Shown: positions 17,306-25,611 of the stretch, piece after piece
Position numbering within the stretch: the stretch's first letter is position 1
Layout: every line of letters begins with the position of its first letter
Source of the DNA: Streptococcus vestibularis ATCC 49124
GTDB lineage: Bacteria > Bacillota > Bacilli > Lactobacillales > Streptococcaceae
Direction of reading: 5' to 3'
Assembly (NCBI RefSeq): GCF_000188295.1
Contig: NZ_GL831112.1
Location: 374,228-416,452 of the forward strand
DNA length: 42,225 bases
Program-made: the position numbers and the translations under genes
The notes under the pieces: generated by a model
What the model was told of the DNA's origin: nothing
Database searches by the model: none
Seen by the model: the letters and a program-made list of their open reading frames with translations, nothing else

Positions 17306-17333
17306 AACTCGGGCTTGGTAACAGGCTTGAGTT
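17306..17333 (+). terminator. Hairpin after the P-type ATPase
   Basis: A 12-position stem containing several G-T pairs with a GTAA loop, six bases after the stop, followed by a short T-rich stretch. It is a plausible but modest terminator. Confidence 0.55.
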
Positions 17334-17381
17334 GTTTGATAGCTGAACATTAGGAAAATCCTTGATGGGCACTAGGTATGG

Positions 17382-17393
17382 TACAATAGAGGC
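17382..17393 (+). promoter_or_regulatory. Extended -10 abutting the start codon of the nuclease-like gene
   Basis: TGGTACAAT is an extended -10 with TACAAT at 17382-17387. Initiation 6-7 bases downstream would fall on or next to ATG 17394, giving a transcript with no leader. No spaced Shine-Dalgarno sequence precedes the ATG. Confidence 0.5.
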
Positions 17394-17744
17394 ATGAAAA
17401 TAGTAGGGCACTTGACGCCAAAAGTCATTAAAGCTTTTGATTTGGACTACAATCCTGGTGAAGACATCACGCTGTCTGCACAACGTAAGAAGCATATGGA
17501 AAAACATCGCCAGGAATTCAGTGATTTTGATGCCACCTATGAACGTATTCCAGAGATTATTGCTCATCCGGACTATATCGGTCGCCATCCTAATGGCCAG
17601 TCTTTGGAATACATCAAACGTATTGATGGTAATGTTTTGGTAGCGGTCAGATTATGTGATAAACTTAATGTCCGTACCATGTTTGTGATTAAAGATTCTA
17701 AGCTGAAAAACTATATAAATGCTGGTAGAGTGAAGAAAATGTGA
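17394..17744 (+). CDS. PBECR-type nuclease-like protein
   Basis: A 116-residue protein. The region from about 30 to 113 has the pattern of PBECR domains (phage barnase-EndoU-colicin E5/D-RelE-like): HMEKHR, then PEIIAHPDYIGRHPNGQSLE, YIKRIDGNVLVAVRL, VRTMFVI and a basic GRVKKM end. Such domains usually sit at the tail of phage or toxin proteins; here the domain stands alone with a 30-residue N-terminus. His and Arg residues that could be catalytic are present (His37, Arg38, Arg64), but I cannot assign the active site. The start looks leaderless. A promoter for the small RNA overlaps its stop codon. Relation to host RNA is unknown. Confidence 0.6.
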   Translation: MKIVGHLTPKVIKAFDLDYNPGEDITLSAQRKKHMEKHRQEFSDFDATYERIPEIIAHPDYIGRHPNGQSLEYIKRIDGNVLVAVRLCDKLNVRTMFVIKDSKLKNYINAGRVKKM

Positions 17745-17750
17745 TATAAT
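17742..17750 (+). promoter_or_regulatory. Promoter of the small RNA, overlapping a stop codon
   Basis: TGA-TATAAT, a perfect extended -10, shares its TGA with the stop codon of the nuclease-like gene. A transcript should begin at about 17757. Confidence 0.6.
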
Positions 17751-17756
17751 ATGGGT

Positions 17757-17876
17757 AAGGAATAACAACGAGGGCGGAAGAGGCAGCCGCCGCACCTTCG
17801 GGTCTGAAAGAGATGCAGGATTGTCCCCCTGCCGTTGTTTATCAAACAAAGAAAGTCCCTTTGGGGATTTTTTTAT
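17757..17876 (+). ncRNA. Compact structured small RNA of unknown family
   Basis: This stretch has its own extended -10 upstream and a terminator at its end. Four helices can be drawn: closing stem AACAACG/CGTTGTT (17764-17770 with 17833-17839), GGCGG/CCGCC (17773-17777 with 17787-17791), ACC-TTCG-GGT (17794-17803), and GCAGG/CCTGC (17815-17819 with 17828-17832). The fold spans 76 bases. It is clearly more GC-rich than its surroundings and has no ribosome site or sensible reading frame. It does not show the SRP, RNase P, 6S or tmRNA signatures I know. Function unknown; it could instead be a leader, but the terminator follows at once. Confidence 0.6.
17852..17876 (+). terminator. Terminator of the small RNA
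   Basis: An 8-bp stem with one G-T pair (AAAGTCCC with GGGATTTT), a 4-base loop, and a T-rich tail. Confidence 0.75.
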
Positions 17877-17969
17877 TTTGTATAGCTTAGGGACAAGGCT
17901 ATCTCACTCTCTGGATTAGCTATAGACGAATTTTTTAGGAGAAGAATTGTCAAAATTAACAGAAAATTC

Positions 17970-17997
17970 TTGACATCTTTTTTTAAAGGAGTATAAT
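17970..17997 (+). promoter_or_regulatory. Promoter of the trp operon
   Basis: TTGACA (17970-17975) and TATAAT (17992-17997), both perfect, 16 bases apart. It drives the T-box leader that begins about 18004. Confidence 0.85.
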
Positions 17998-18003
17998 GAT
18001 TAG

Positions 18004-18263
18004 TAAATCAGAAAGTAACTGGTCTTAGATTTTCAGGGAGCCTGCGGTGATTGTGAGTAGGTAATCGAGATGAGCGAACATTGGGCTGATTGGATGATAA
18101 TGAGAAGGTAACACATATTCTTCTCGGTTGGCACCCCTTACCGTGCAACTCCTTGTTGGAGGAGATAGAGATGATGGTCGTTTTTTGAGACTGTTAACTG
18201 AGGTGGTACCGTGTTAAACTAGATTTAATGCCCTCACAGAGTTTTTCTCTGTGAGGTTTTTTG
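18004..18263 (+). promoter_or_regulatory. Tryptophan T-box riboswitch with terminator
   Basis: The T-box sequence AACTGAGGTGGTACCGTG is at 18196-18213. Stem I closes by AATCAG (18006-18011) with CTGATT (18086-18091). The specifier loop in its 3' strand carries TGG at 18082-18084, the Trp codon. A further stem GAGAAG/CTTCTC follows near 18101-18126. The terminator is a 10-bp stem (18232-18241 with 18247-18256) and six T. Uncharged tRNA-Trp should bind specifier and T-box, favour the antiterminator and allow trp transcription. Confidence 0.92.
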
Positions 18264-18337
18264 TTTACTTTTATCTTTAAAGGTCTCTTTACCTAAAAGA
18301 AGTGTCATTTTATTGTTTAATGAAAGCTTGGGTATTT

Positions 18338-18618
18338 ATGGATGTATTAAGCAATGTTCGAAGTGTTATTGATGATATTGATAGAGAGTTAATTCGACTA
18401 CTGGCCCAACGTCAAAGACTTGTGGAAAAGGCAGGACAGCTTAAGCCCAAGGGAGACAAGGCTACTGTCCAGGCTAGTAATCGTGTTGCGCAAGTGATAG
18501 CTACCGTCGCAAGGAGGCACTAGAGCTTGGCTTGTCACCAGATGTGGTTGAAAGTGTTTAGCGAAGCATGATTCAAGCCTTTATTGCTTTGGAAGATAAA
18601 GTTAACAAAGAACAATAG
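18338..18618 (+). pseudogene. Chorismate mutase (AroQ type) pseudogene
   Basis: The first reading frame (from ATG 18338) encodes a chorismate-mutase N-terminus: VIDDIDRELIRLLAQRQRLV, then KAGQLKPKG. It stops at 18523. A second frame from about 18510 restores the family's C-terminus (RRKEALELGLSPDVVESV, then a TAG, then RSMIQAFIALEDKVNKEQ). So one frameshift and one in-frame stop are needed to explain it. It is the first cistron after the T-box, ahead of trpE. Loss would end a prephenate-branch activity tied to Trp status. Confidence 0.85.
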
Positions 18619-18694
18619 TGGTGCCGATACATCCTATAAAGGAGTCTTGCATCAGTCTTATTACTCTCGATAAACCAGTTTGAAAGGAAATACT

Positions 18695-20050
18695 ATGAGA
18701 AAAATTTTACCAGCCGATACCTTAACACCAATCTTGGCTTATATGCGTGTTCAGGGAGAACACAAGGTTATCCTTGAATCTATTCCTCGTGAGAAGGAAA
18801 ATGCACGTTTTTCTATTGTTGCCTACAATCCGGTCTTTGAAGTAACCTTCAAGGATGGTGTTCTTTATGAAAATGGTAAGGCGATTGATCAGGATCCTTT
18901 CGAATACTTGGACCAAGTAACAGTCAAGGGCATCAAGTCTGACCTACCTTTCGCAGGTGGTGCTATCGGGTTTGCAGGCTATGATATGATTGGTCTATAT
19001 GAAAATATCGGGGATATTCCTGAAGATACGATTGGAACACCTGATATGCATTTCTTCATCTATGAGTCTTATTTGATTTTTGACCACAAGAAGGAAAAGG
19101 TTTATGTAGTTGAGGACAATATCTACTCTGGTCGTGACAACGATGCGGTGCGTCAGGCTCTTGGTCAGGTGGTAACGAGCCTACAGACTCAGGCGCCAAA
19201 CGAGTTTACACCTCAGGCCTTGCAAGCTTTGCAATTTTCGAATCATATCGAAAAAGAAGTCTTCATGGACATGGTGGCTAAGGCTAAGAAACTCATTCGT
19301 GAGGGAGATATGTTCCAATGTGTGCTTAGTCAACGCTTTTCAGCGGACTTTGAGGGAGATCCTTTGGATTACTACCGTAACTTGCGCGTGACCAACCCAT
19401 CAAACTACCTTTATTTCTATGATTTTGGAGATTATCAGGTGATTGGTGCCAGCCCAGAGAGCTTGGTTTCAGTGAAAAATGGAGAGGTGGTCACCAATCC
19501 GATTGCTGGAACTCGCCCTCGTGGTGCCAATGAGGCTGAAGACGCTGCTCTAGCGGATGAACTCTCACATGATGTTAAAGAAACTGCGGAACACCGTATG
19601 TTGGTTGACTTGGGACGTAATGATATTGGTAAGATTGCCCAAAATGGTACGGTCAAGGTGACTAAGTATATGGAGGTTGAGTATTTCCGCTATGTCATGC
19701 ATCTTACCAGTGTGGTCAAAGGGCAACTCTTGCCTGAGTTGACAGCCCTTGATGCTCTTAAATCAACCCTACCAGCTGGAACCGTGTCAGGAGCGCCTAA
19801 GATTCGTGCTATGCGCCGTATCTATGAGCTTGAACAGGAAAAACGTGGTATTTATGCGGGAGCTATTGGTTATCTGTCTGCGACAGGAGATATGGACTTT
19901 GCCATTGCTATCCGTACTATGATTCTCAAAAATCAAAAAGCCTATGTTCAGGCAGGTGCAGGTGTTGTCTATGACAGTGTTCCTGAAAATGAATTTTACG
20001 AAACGATTAACAAGGCGAAAGCTATGACAAGAATAGGAGATGCCCAATGA
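18695..20050 (+). CDS. trpE: Anthranilate synthase component I
   Basis: A 451-residue chorismate-binding enzyme. With TrpG it makes anthranilate from chorismate and glutamine, the committed step. ILESIPRE near residues 28-35 lies in the Trp feedback pocket. Catalytic blocks AGTRPRG, DLGRNDIG and PAGTVSGAPKIRAM are present in the C-terminal half. Start ATG 18695 follows AAAGGA at good spacing; an upstream TTG at 18680 is less likely. It overlaps trpG by 4 bases. Confidence 0.95.
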   Translation: MRKILPADTLTPILAYMRVQGEHKVILESIPREKENARFSIVAYNPVFEVTFKDGVLYENGKAIDQDPFEYLDQVTVKGIKSDLPFAGGAIGFAGYDMIGLYENIGDIPEDTIGTPDMHFFIYESYLIFDHKKEKVYVVEDNIYSGRDNDAVRQALGQVVTSLQTQAPNEFTPQALQALQFSNHIEKEVFMDMVAKAKKLIREGDMFQCVLSQRFSADFEGDPLDYYRNLRVTNPSNYLYFYDFGDYQVIGASPESLVSVKNGEVVTNPIAGTRPRGANEAEDAALADELSHDVKETAEHRMLVDLGRNDIGKIAQNGTVKVTKYMEVEYFRYVMHLTSVVKGQLLPELTALDALKSTLPAGTVSGAPKIRAMRRIYELEQEKRGIYAGAIGYLSATGDMDFAIAIRTMILKNQKAYVQAGAGVVYDSVPENEFYETINKAKAMTRIGDAQ

Positions 20051-20613
20051 TTTTACTAGTTGATAATTATGACTCTTTTACCTATAATTTGGCACAATAC
20101 CTAGGGACATTTACAGAGGTAAAGGTCTTGCGTAACGATGATGCGAACCTATATGAAGAAGCGGAAAAAGCTGACGGACTAGTCTTTTCACCGGGTCCAG
20201 GTTGGCCAGCTGATGCGGGTAAAATGGAAGCCTTGATAAAGGATTTCGCTGGTAAAAAACCGATGATGGGAATTTGCTTGGGGCACCAGGCTATTGCGGA
20301 AACTTTTGGTGGTAAACTTGGCTTGGCTAAGAATGTTATGCATGGCAAACAAAGCAATATTACTTTTGAAACGCCATCGCCGATTTTCAAGGATATTGAC
20401 AATGATGTCCCAATCATGCGTTACCATTCCATCGTTGTTGACCAAATGCCAGAGGGCTTTGATGTGACAGCTATCACAACTGATGATCAAGAAATCATGG
20501 CCATTCAACATAAGGAGCTACCAATTTATGGTTTGCAATATCACCCAGAAAGCATCGGAAGTCCAGATGGGCTCAAGATGGTTGAAAATTTCGTGAAAAT
20601 CGTTGCAGGCTAG
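20047..20613 (+). CDS. trpG: Anthranilate synthase component II (glutamine amidotransferase)
   Basis: A 188-residue class I amidotransferase that supplies ammonia to TrpE. The nucleophile is in GICLGHQA (Cys near 79), and the His-Glu pair in YHPES near 165-169. SPGPGWPADAG near 49-59 forms the oxyanion region. Start and trpE stop overlap (ATGA), so stoichiometry is coupled. A 91-base gap, wider than other junctions of this operon, separates it from trpD. Confidence 0.95.
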   Translation: MILLVDNYDSFTYNLAQYLGTFTEVKVLRNDDANLYEEAEKADGLVFSPGPGWPADAGKMEALIKDFAGKKPMMGICLGHQAIAETFGGKLGLAKNVMHGKQSNITFETPSPIFKDIDNDVPIMRYHSIVVDQMPEGFDVTAITTDDQEIMAIQHKELPIYGLQYHPESIGSPDGLKMVENFVKIVAG

Positions 20614-20704
20614 TTGGTCAGTCTTTTGACTAAATTGGTCTACGCTCAAAACATCTCCTCGTGCATCAGAAAACTTTGAACCGTTTTTGAAAAGGAAAAC
20701 AGAT

Positions 20705-21709
20705 ATGAAAGAAATATTCCTACAAATCTCAAACCGACAAGACTTGTCTCAAGACCAAGTCCAAGCAGTCTTTGACCGTATTCTCAAAAATGAAGTCTCA
20801 GAAAGCCAAATCGCTGCCTTTCTTATGGGGCTTAAAACTAAGGGAGAAACAGCAGATGAAATCACAGGTATCGTGCGTGCCCTCAAATCACATGCGACGG
20901 TCTTGCCTGAGACCTTCACAGATGCTATGTGTAACTGTGGTACTGGTGGAGACCAGTCTTATAGCTTCAACATTTCAACAACGGTTTGCTTTGTCTTAGC
21001 AGCAGGTGGAATTCGTATGGCCAAGGCTGGGAACCGTTCGATTTCCTCTAAATCTGGTTCGGCAGATGTCCTTGAAGCTCTTGGAATCAACGTTGCGGCA
21101 TCACCAGAAACCCTATCTAAAGCACTTGACGAGGTTGGTTTGGCCTTTATCTTTGCCCAAACCATGCATCCAGCTATGCGTTTTATTGGTCCAGCCCGCC
21201 AAGCTCTTGGGATTCCAACGATTATGAACTTGGTTGGGCCACTGGCTAATCCACTTGATCTTGAGACACAACTCATGGGCCTCTACCGTGTGGAATTACA
21301 AGAGATTGTTGCTAATGCTATTCAACAGTTGGGACGTAAACGTGCGGTTATTATCACAGGTCCTGACAATATGGACGAAGCTGCCCTCTATGGCACCAAC
21401 ACCTACACCCTTTTGGAAGATGGTCACATCAGCCAGCACACTTTCACTTATGAAGATTTGGGTATGGAAAAGGTTGAGTTGTCTGACATCACAGGTGGCG
21501 ATGCCAAGGAAAATGCAGAGATTCTCCTTAGTGTCTTGAAAAACGAAGCTAGTCCTTATCTTGAAACAACAGTGCTTAATGCAGGTCTCGGCTTCTTTGC
21601 CAATGGTAAGGTTGCGACTATTAAGGAAGGTGTAGAGCTTGCTCGTCAATTGATTGCAGACGGCTCAGCCCTTGAGAAACTTCGCCAACTCCAAGAGGTA
21701 CAAGTATGA
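20705..21709 (+). CDS. trpD: Anthranilate phosphoribosyltransferase
   Basis: A 334-residue enzyme transferring phosphoribose from PRPP to anthranilate. Conserved [15 protein letters not shown] (PRPP and Mg2+ site, near 78-92), [15 protein letters not shown] near 106-120 and the GPLANP block are present. ATG 20705 is preceded by AAAGGA; the upstream TTG at 20687 precedes that ribosome site. The stop overlaps the trpC start (ATGA). Confidence 0.95.
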   Translation: MKEIFLQISNRQDLSQDQVQAVFDRILKNEVSESQIAAFLMGLKTKGETADEITGIVRALKSHATVLPETFTDAMCNCGTGGDQSYSFNISTTVCFVLAAGGIRMAKAGNRSISSKSGSADVLEALGINVAASPETLSKALDEVGLAFIFAQTMHPAMRFIGPARQALGIPTIMNLVGPLANPLDLETQLMGLYRVELQEIVANAIQQLGRKRAVIITGPDNMDEAALYGTNTYTLLEDGHISQHTFTYEDLGMEKVELSDITGGDAKENAEILLSVLKNEASPYLETTVLNAGLGFFANGKVATIKEGVELARQLIADGSALEKLRQLQEVQV

Positions 21710-22473
21710 GTAAAGCCTTTCTCCCAACAATCTTAGAACAAAAAGAAAAAGAAGTGGCTCAGTTGGTCATGGAGGACTTGCAGCCCTTGCGTCAGACCTA
21801 TCGTCTTTATGAGTTTCTCAAGTCAAATCAAAACAAGCTGCAAATTATTTCTGAAGTGAAAAAAGCCAGTCCAAGTATGGGTGATATTAACTTAGATGTG
21901 GATATTGTGGCTCAGGCCAAGACCTATGAGGAAAATGGGGCAGCTATGATTTCTGTTTTGACGGATGAGGTCTTCTTCAAGGGTGATATTTCCTACTTAA
22001 AAGAAATTTCGTCACAGGTGGCTATTCCAACCTTGGCTAAGGATTTCATTATTGATGAGAAACAGATTGTGCGTAGTCGTAATGCGGGTGCAACAGTCAT
22101 TCTCTTGATTGTAGCGGCCTTGCCAGAGGCTCGCCTCAAGGAGCTCTACGATTTTGCGACAAGCCTTGGCTTGGAAGTCTTGGTTGAAACGCATAATCTA
22201 CCAGAATTGGAAGTGGCTCATCGTATTGGTGCTGAGATTATTGGTGTTAACAACCGTAATTTGGTCACTTTTGAGACAGATATCAATACCAGTCTTGAGT
22301 TATCAACGCATTTCAAGGACAAGCCTGTTTATATTTCTGAGTCAGCTATTTTCACAGGTCAGGATGCTGCCCTTGTTGCCCCATATTTTAATGGGATTTT
22401 GGTAGGAACTGCCCTTATGACGGCTGACAATGTGGCTGAGAAGGTTAAGGAGTTGCAAATTGACAAAGGTTAA
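21706..22473 (+). CDS. trpC: Indole-3-glycerol phosphate synthase
   Basis: A 255-residue (beta/alpha)8 barrel that decarboxylates and closes CdRP to indoleglycerol phosphate. Catalytic Lys in [10 protein letters not shown] (near 51-60), TLAKDFIID near 108-116, and NNRNLVTFE near 183-191 fit the family. It is monofunctional; trpF is a separate, overlapping gene, unlike the fused TrpCF of enterics. Confidence 0.95.
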   Translation: MSKAFLPTILEQKEKEVAQLVMEDLQPLRQTYRLYEFLKSNQNKLQIISEVKKASPSMGDINLDVDIVAQAKTYEENGAAMISVLTDEVFFKGDISYLKEISSQVAIPTLAKDFIIDEKQIVRSRNAGATVILLIVAALPEARLKELYDFATSLGLEVLVETHNLPELEVAHRIGAEIIGVNNRNLVTFETDINTSLELSTHFKDKPVYISESAIFTGQDAALVAPYFNGILVGTALMTADNVAEKVKELQIDKG

Positions 22474-23041
22474 AATTTGTGGATTATCGACACCAGAAGC
22501 GGTAGCAACTGCAGTTGAAGCAGGTGCTGACTACATTGGCTTTGTGTTCGCCAAAAGCAAGCGTCAAGTGAGTTTTGAACAAGCTCACAAGCTAGCTAAA
22601 GGAGTGACAGGCCAGACAAAAATCGTCGGTGTCTTTGTTGCACCAAGCCTTGAGGAACTGGAAGAAGCGATTAGTCAAGTTCCCTTAGATATCGTCCAGA
22701 TTCATGGAACTTTTGATGAAGCTCTGATTCCAGAGATATCAGTACCAGTTATTCGAGCTATTCAGATTTCGGATAGTGATTCTCAGGTCAAGAGCCAGGC
22801 GGATTATCTTCTTTTTGATGCTCCCATTGCTGGCAGTGGTCAGACCTTTGACTGGCAACTCTTGGCGGACAAACAGATTGAACAGGATTATTTCATCGCT
22901 GGTGGCTTGACTGTGGACAATGTGGCAGAGGCCAAGGAGACTTTCCAGCCCTATGCCTTAGATGTGTCCTCGGGTGTCGAGACAGATGGTCACAAAGATT
23001 TAGATAAGATTAAAGCATTTATAGAAAGAGTGAAAGCATGA
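22460..23041 (+). CDS. trpF: Phosphoribosylanthranilate isomerase
   Basis: A 193-residue barrel enzyme that isomerises PRA to CdRP. The N-terminal [12 protein letters not shown] carries the catalytic Cys; IHG and [14 protein letters not shown] hold the phosphate site and general-acid Asp. I place the start at TTG 22460: AAGGAG (22447-22452) lies 7 bases before it, and VKICG is then at the usual N-terminal position. It overlaps trpC by 14 bases and trpB by 4, so translation is coupled on both sides. Confidence 0.93.
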   Translation: MTKVKICGLSTPEAVATAVEAGADYIGFVFAKSKRQVSFEQAHKLAKGVTGQTKIVGVFVAPSLEELEEAISQVPLDIVQIHGTFDEALIPEISVPVIRAIQISDSDSQVKSQADYLLFDAPIAGSGQTFDWQLLADKQIEQDYFIAGGLTVDNVAEAKETFQPYALDVSSGVETDGHKDLDKIKAFIERVKA

Positions 23042-24246
23042 CATATCAACAACCTGATGCAAAAGGATTTTATGGAAAATTCGGTGGTCAGTTCGTTCCA
23101 GAAACGCTGATGACAGCCGTTATTGAATTGGACAAGGCCTATCGTGAAGCCAAGGAAGATCCAAGTTTCCAAGTGGAATTGGATGATCTCCTCAAAAACT
23201 ATGTGGGCCGTGAGACGCCTCTTTACCACGCCAAACGATTGACTGATCATATTGGTGGGGCACAAATTTACCTTAAACGTGAGGACCTTAACCACACAGG
23301 TGCCCATAAGATTAACAATGCCCTTGGTCAAGTTTTGCTTGCCAAACGTATGGGCAAGAAGAAAATCATCGCCGAAACTGGTGCAGGTCAACACGGTGTT
23401 GCAACAGCGACAGCTGCAGCTCTTTTTGACATGGACTGTACGATCTATATGGGTGAGGAAGATGTTAAACGTCAGGCGCTTAACGTTTTCCGTATGGAGT
23501 TGCTTGGTGCCAAGGTATTTAGCGTCACAGATGGTTCGCGCGTGCTTAAGGACGCTGTAAATGCAGCCCTTCGTGCTTGGGTAGCAGGTATTGATGACAC
23601 TCACTACATCATGGGGTCTGCCCTTGGTCCAGCACCATTCCCAGAAATTGTTCGTGACTTCCAATCTGTCATCGGTCGTGAAGCCAAACGCCAATATGCA
23701 GAGATTTCTGGCGGTAAACTGCCTGATGCTGTAATGGCTTGTATCGGTGGTGGTTCAAATGCTATCGGTATGTTCTACCCATTTGTCAATGACGAGTCAG
23801 TAGCTATGTATGGTGCTGAGGCTTCTGGTTTGGGACTTGATACCGATAAACACGCTGCAACCTTTGCCAAAGGTCGTCCAGGTATTCTACACGGAGCGCT
23901 TATGGATGTCCTCCAAGATGCTCATGGTCAAATCATGGAAGCCTTCTCTATCTCAGCTGGTCTGGACTACCCAGGGGTTGGCCCTGAGCACTGTTATTTC
24001 AACGAAATTGGACGTGCGACTTACGACTCTATCACAGATGAAGAAGCTCTCGAAGGCCTCAAACTTCTATCACGTTTGGAAGGTATTATCCCAGCCCTTG
24101 AGTCTAGCCATGCCATTGCGCTTGCACAAAAAGTGGCAGCTAAGATGTCGCCAGACCAAAGTCTCCTTGTCTGCCTTTCAGGTCGTGGGGACAAGGACGT
24201 GATGCAGGTTAAAGAACGTTTCGAAGCTGAAGCAGAAGGGAAATAA
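23038..24246 (+). CDS. trpB: Tryptophan synthase beta chain
   Basis: A 402-residue PLP enzyme joining indole and serine. The PLP Lys is in [14 protein letters not shown] (near 84-97), [13 protein letters not shown] follows, and the phosphate cradle is GGGSNAIG near 237-244. The N-terminus carries the [14 protein letters not shown] signature of the TrpB1 type that works with TrpA. Start overlaps trpF; trpA begins 3 bases after its stop. Confidence 0.96.
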   Translation: MTYQQPDAKGFYGKFGGQFVPETLMTAVIELDKAYREAKEDPSFQVELDDLLKNYVGRETPLYHAKRLTDHIGGAQIYLKREDLNHTGAHKINNALGQVLLAKRMGKKKIIAETGAGQHGVATATAAALFDMDCTIYMGEEDVKRQALNVFRMELLGAKVFSVTDGSRVLKDAVNAALRAWVAGIDDTHYIMGSALGPAPFPEIVRDFQSVIGREAKRQYAEISGGKLPDAVMACIGGGSNAIGMFYPFVNDESVAMYGAEASGLGLDTDKHAATFAKGRPGILHGALMDVLQDAHGQIMEAFSISAGLDYPGVGPEHCYFNEIGRATYDSITDEEALEGLKLLSRLEGIIPALESSHAIALAQKVAAKMSPDQSLLVCLSGRGDKDVMQVKERFEAEAEGK

Positions 24247-24249
24247 ACC

Positions 24250-25032
24250 ATGACAAAAACACTAACAAAACACCTACAAGCTATCAAAGACAGTAAACAC
24301 GGCATTTTTGTACCTTATATCATGGCTGGTGACCACGCTAAAGGTCTAGACGGACTCTTTGAGACTATTGCTCTCTTGGAAAATAGTGGTGTTTCAGCTA
24401 TCGAGGTCGGTATTCCATGGTCTGACCCAGTGGCTGATGGCCCTGTTATTGAATTGGCAGGACAACGTAGTTTAGCTAAAGGTGTGACCTTAACAGCTAT
24501 CATCAAGAAGCTTCAGGAACAAAAAACACAGGTGCCTTTGGTTATCATGACCTACATCAACCCAGTTTATCAGTATGGTATTGAAGACTTTGTCAAAGAT
24601 TTAGCAGAGACTTCTGTCAAGGGACTCATCATTCCTGATTTGCCAAATGAACATGCTGACTTTATCTCCCCTTATTTGAAAGACAGTGATATTGCTCTCG
24701 TGCCTTTGGTCAGCTTGACTACAGGCATTGACCGTCAGAAACAGTTGATTGATGGTGCAGAAGGCTTTATCTACGCCGTTGCCATCAATGGTGTCACTGG
24801 TAAGACTGGTAATTACCGTGATGACCTTGATAAGCACTTGTCTAACTTGACTTCCCATGCAGACATTCCAGTCCTCACAGGTTTCGGTGTGTCAACAGAG
24901 GAAGACATCAAACGCTTTAACGCTGTGTCAGACGGTGTTATCGTGGGATCAAAAATTGTCCGTGACCTTCACGACGGTAAGAAAGATGAAGTCGCCGAAT
25001 TTGTTAAGTTCGGTTCACATTTTGAAAAATAG
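24250..25032 (+). CDS. trpA: Tryptophan synthase alpha chain
   Basis: A 260-residue barrel releasing indole from indoleglycerol phosphate into the TrpB tunnel. The catalytic Glu is in [18 protein letters not shown] (near 46-63), the catalytic Asp in IIPDLPNEH near 125-133, and phosphate-binding GFGVST near 212-217. It is the last trp gene, followed by a terminator at 25039-25066. Confidence 0.96.
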   Translation: MTKTLTKHLQAIKDSKHGIFVPYIMAGDHAKGLDGLFETIALLENSGVSAIEVGIPWSDPVADGPVIELAGQRSLAKGVTLTAIIKKLQEQKTQVPLVIMTYINPVYQYGIEDFVKDLAETSVKGLIIPDLPNEHADFISPYLKDSDIALVPLVSLTTGIDRQKQLIDGAEGFIYAVAINGVTGKTGNYRDDLDKHLSNLTSHADIPVLTGFGVSTEEDIKRFNAVSDGVIVGSKIVRDLHDGKKDEVAEFVKFGSHFEK

Positions 25033-25038
25033 AAGATG

Positions 25039-25066
25039 ATACTCTCCAGAAATGGGGAGTATTTTT
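25039..25066 (+). terminator. Terminator of the trp operon
   Basis: A 9-bp stem with one T-G pair (25039-25047 with 25054-25062), a 6-base loop and five T, seven bases after the trpA stop. Confidence 0.85.
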
Positions 25067-25080
25067 CATCAAAAATAAAT

Positions 25081-25147
25081 CTACAAATGTAGATAAAACC
25101 CTTGACGCCATTCTAGAATAGCGTTAAAATAAATCTACAAACGTAAA
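25081..25147 (+). promoter_or_regulatory. copYAZ promoter with two cop boxes
   Basis: TTGACG (25102-25107) and TAAAAT (25125-25130) are 17 bases apart. CTACAAATGTAG (25081-25092) and CTACAAACGTAA (25135-25146) fit the TACAnnTGTA cop box, the second with one mismatch. They flank the promoter, the usual CopY arrangement. Copper displaces zinc from CopY and releases both sites. Confidence 0.88.
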
Positions 25148-25176
25148 CAAATAATAACATTCAGAAAGGAACTATC

Positions 25177-25608
25177 ATGCTGACAATTTCATCTGCGGAA
25201 TGGGAAGTCATGCGAGTGCTCTGGGCTAAGGGACAAGCGACTTCTTCAGAGATTATAGCGATTCTATCTAAGAAGCTAGACTGGTCGGCTTCGACAGTAA
25301 AGACCTTGCTTGGACGTTTGGCGGACAAGGGGTACCTAACTAGTCAGCGTCAAGGACGAGGGTTTATCTATCAAGCTATCTTGGGGGAAGATGAGGCGAA
25401 TTTTCAGGCTTTAGAAGCTGTTTTTGACAAGATTTGTTTGACCAAACATAGCGATTTGTTGGGTCAACTCATGGCAAAGACGCCGATGACCCAGGCCGAT
25501 GTGGATAAGTTACAGGCCTTGCTTGCAGCAAAAGAACCTGTGGATCAGGTGGTTTGTGACTGTGTGCCTGGTCAATGCGCTTGTGGGCATCATATGGAGG
25601 TGATATAG
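25177..25608 (+). CDS. copY: Copper-responsive repressor CopY
   Basis: A 143-residue BlaI/CopY winged-helix repressor. Residues about 5-75 contain the DNA-binding domain (SSAEWEVMRVLWAKG and DWSASTVKTLLGRL). The C-terminal CDCVPGQCAC is the CxCxxxxCxC metal site that holds Zn2+ in the DNA-binding form and Cu+ in the released form. It is first in the operon, under the cop boxes, and copA starts 4 bases after its stop coordinate. Confidence 0.93.
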   Translation: MLTISSAEWEVMRVLWAKGQATSSEIIAILSKKLDWSASTVKTLLGRLADKGYLTSQRQGRGFIYQAILGEDEANFQALEAVFDKICLTKHSDLLGQLMAKTPMTQADVDKLQALLAAKEPVDQVVCDCVPGQCACGHHMEVI

Positions 25609-25611
25609 GAA

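Noticed and set aside
17764..17839. Calling the four-helix RNA a tRNA
   Set aside because: No TTC-type T loop, no anticodon loop (a UUCG tetraloop instead) and wrong D-arm bases, despite the tRNA-like length and stem lengths.
17757..17876. SRP 4.5S RNA
   Set aside because: It contains GGAAG and GCAGCC fragments, but not the conserved helix 8 sequence and its symmetric loops.
24021..24305. Minus-strand frames opposite trp, ilvD and copA genes
   Set aside because: They are antisense shadows of strongly coding regions, without ribosome sites or recognisable motifs.
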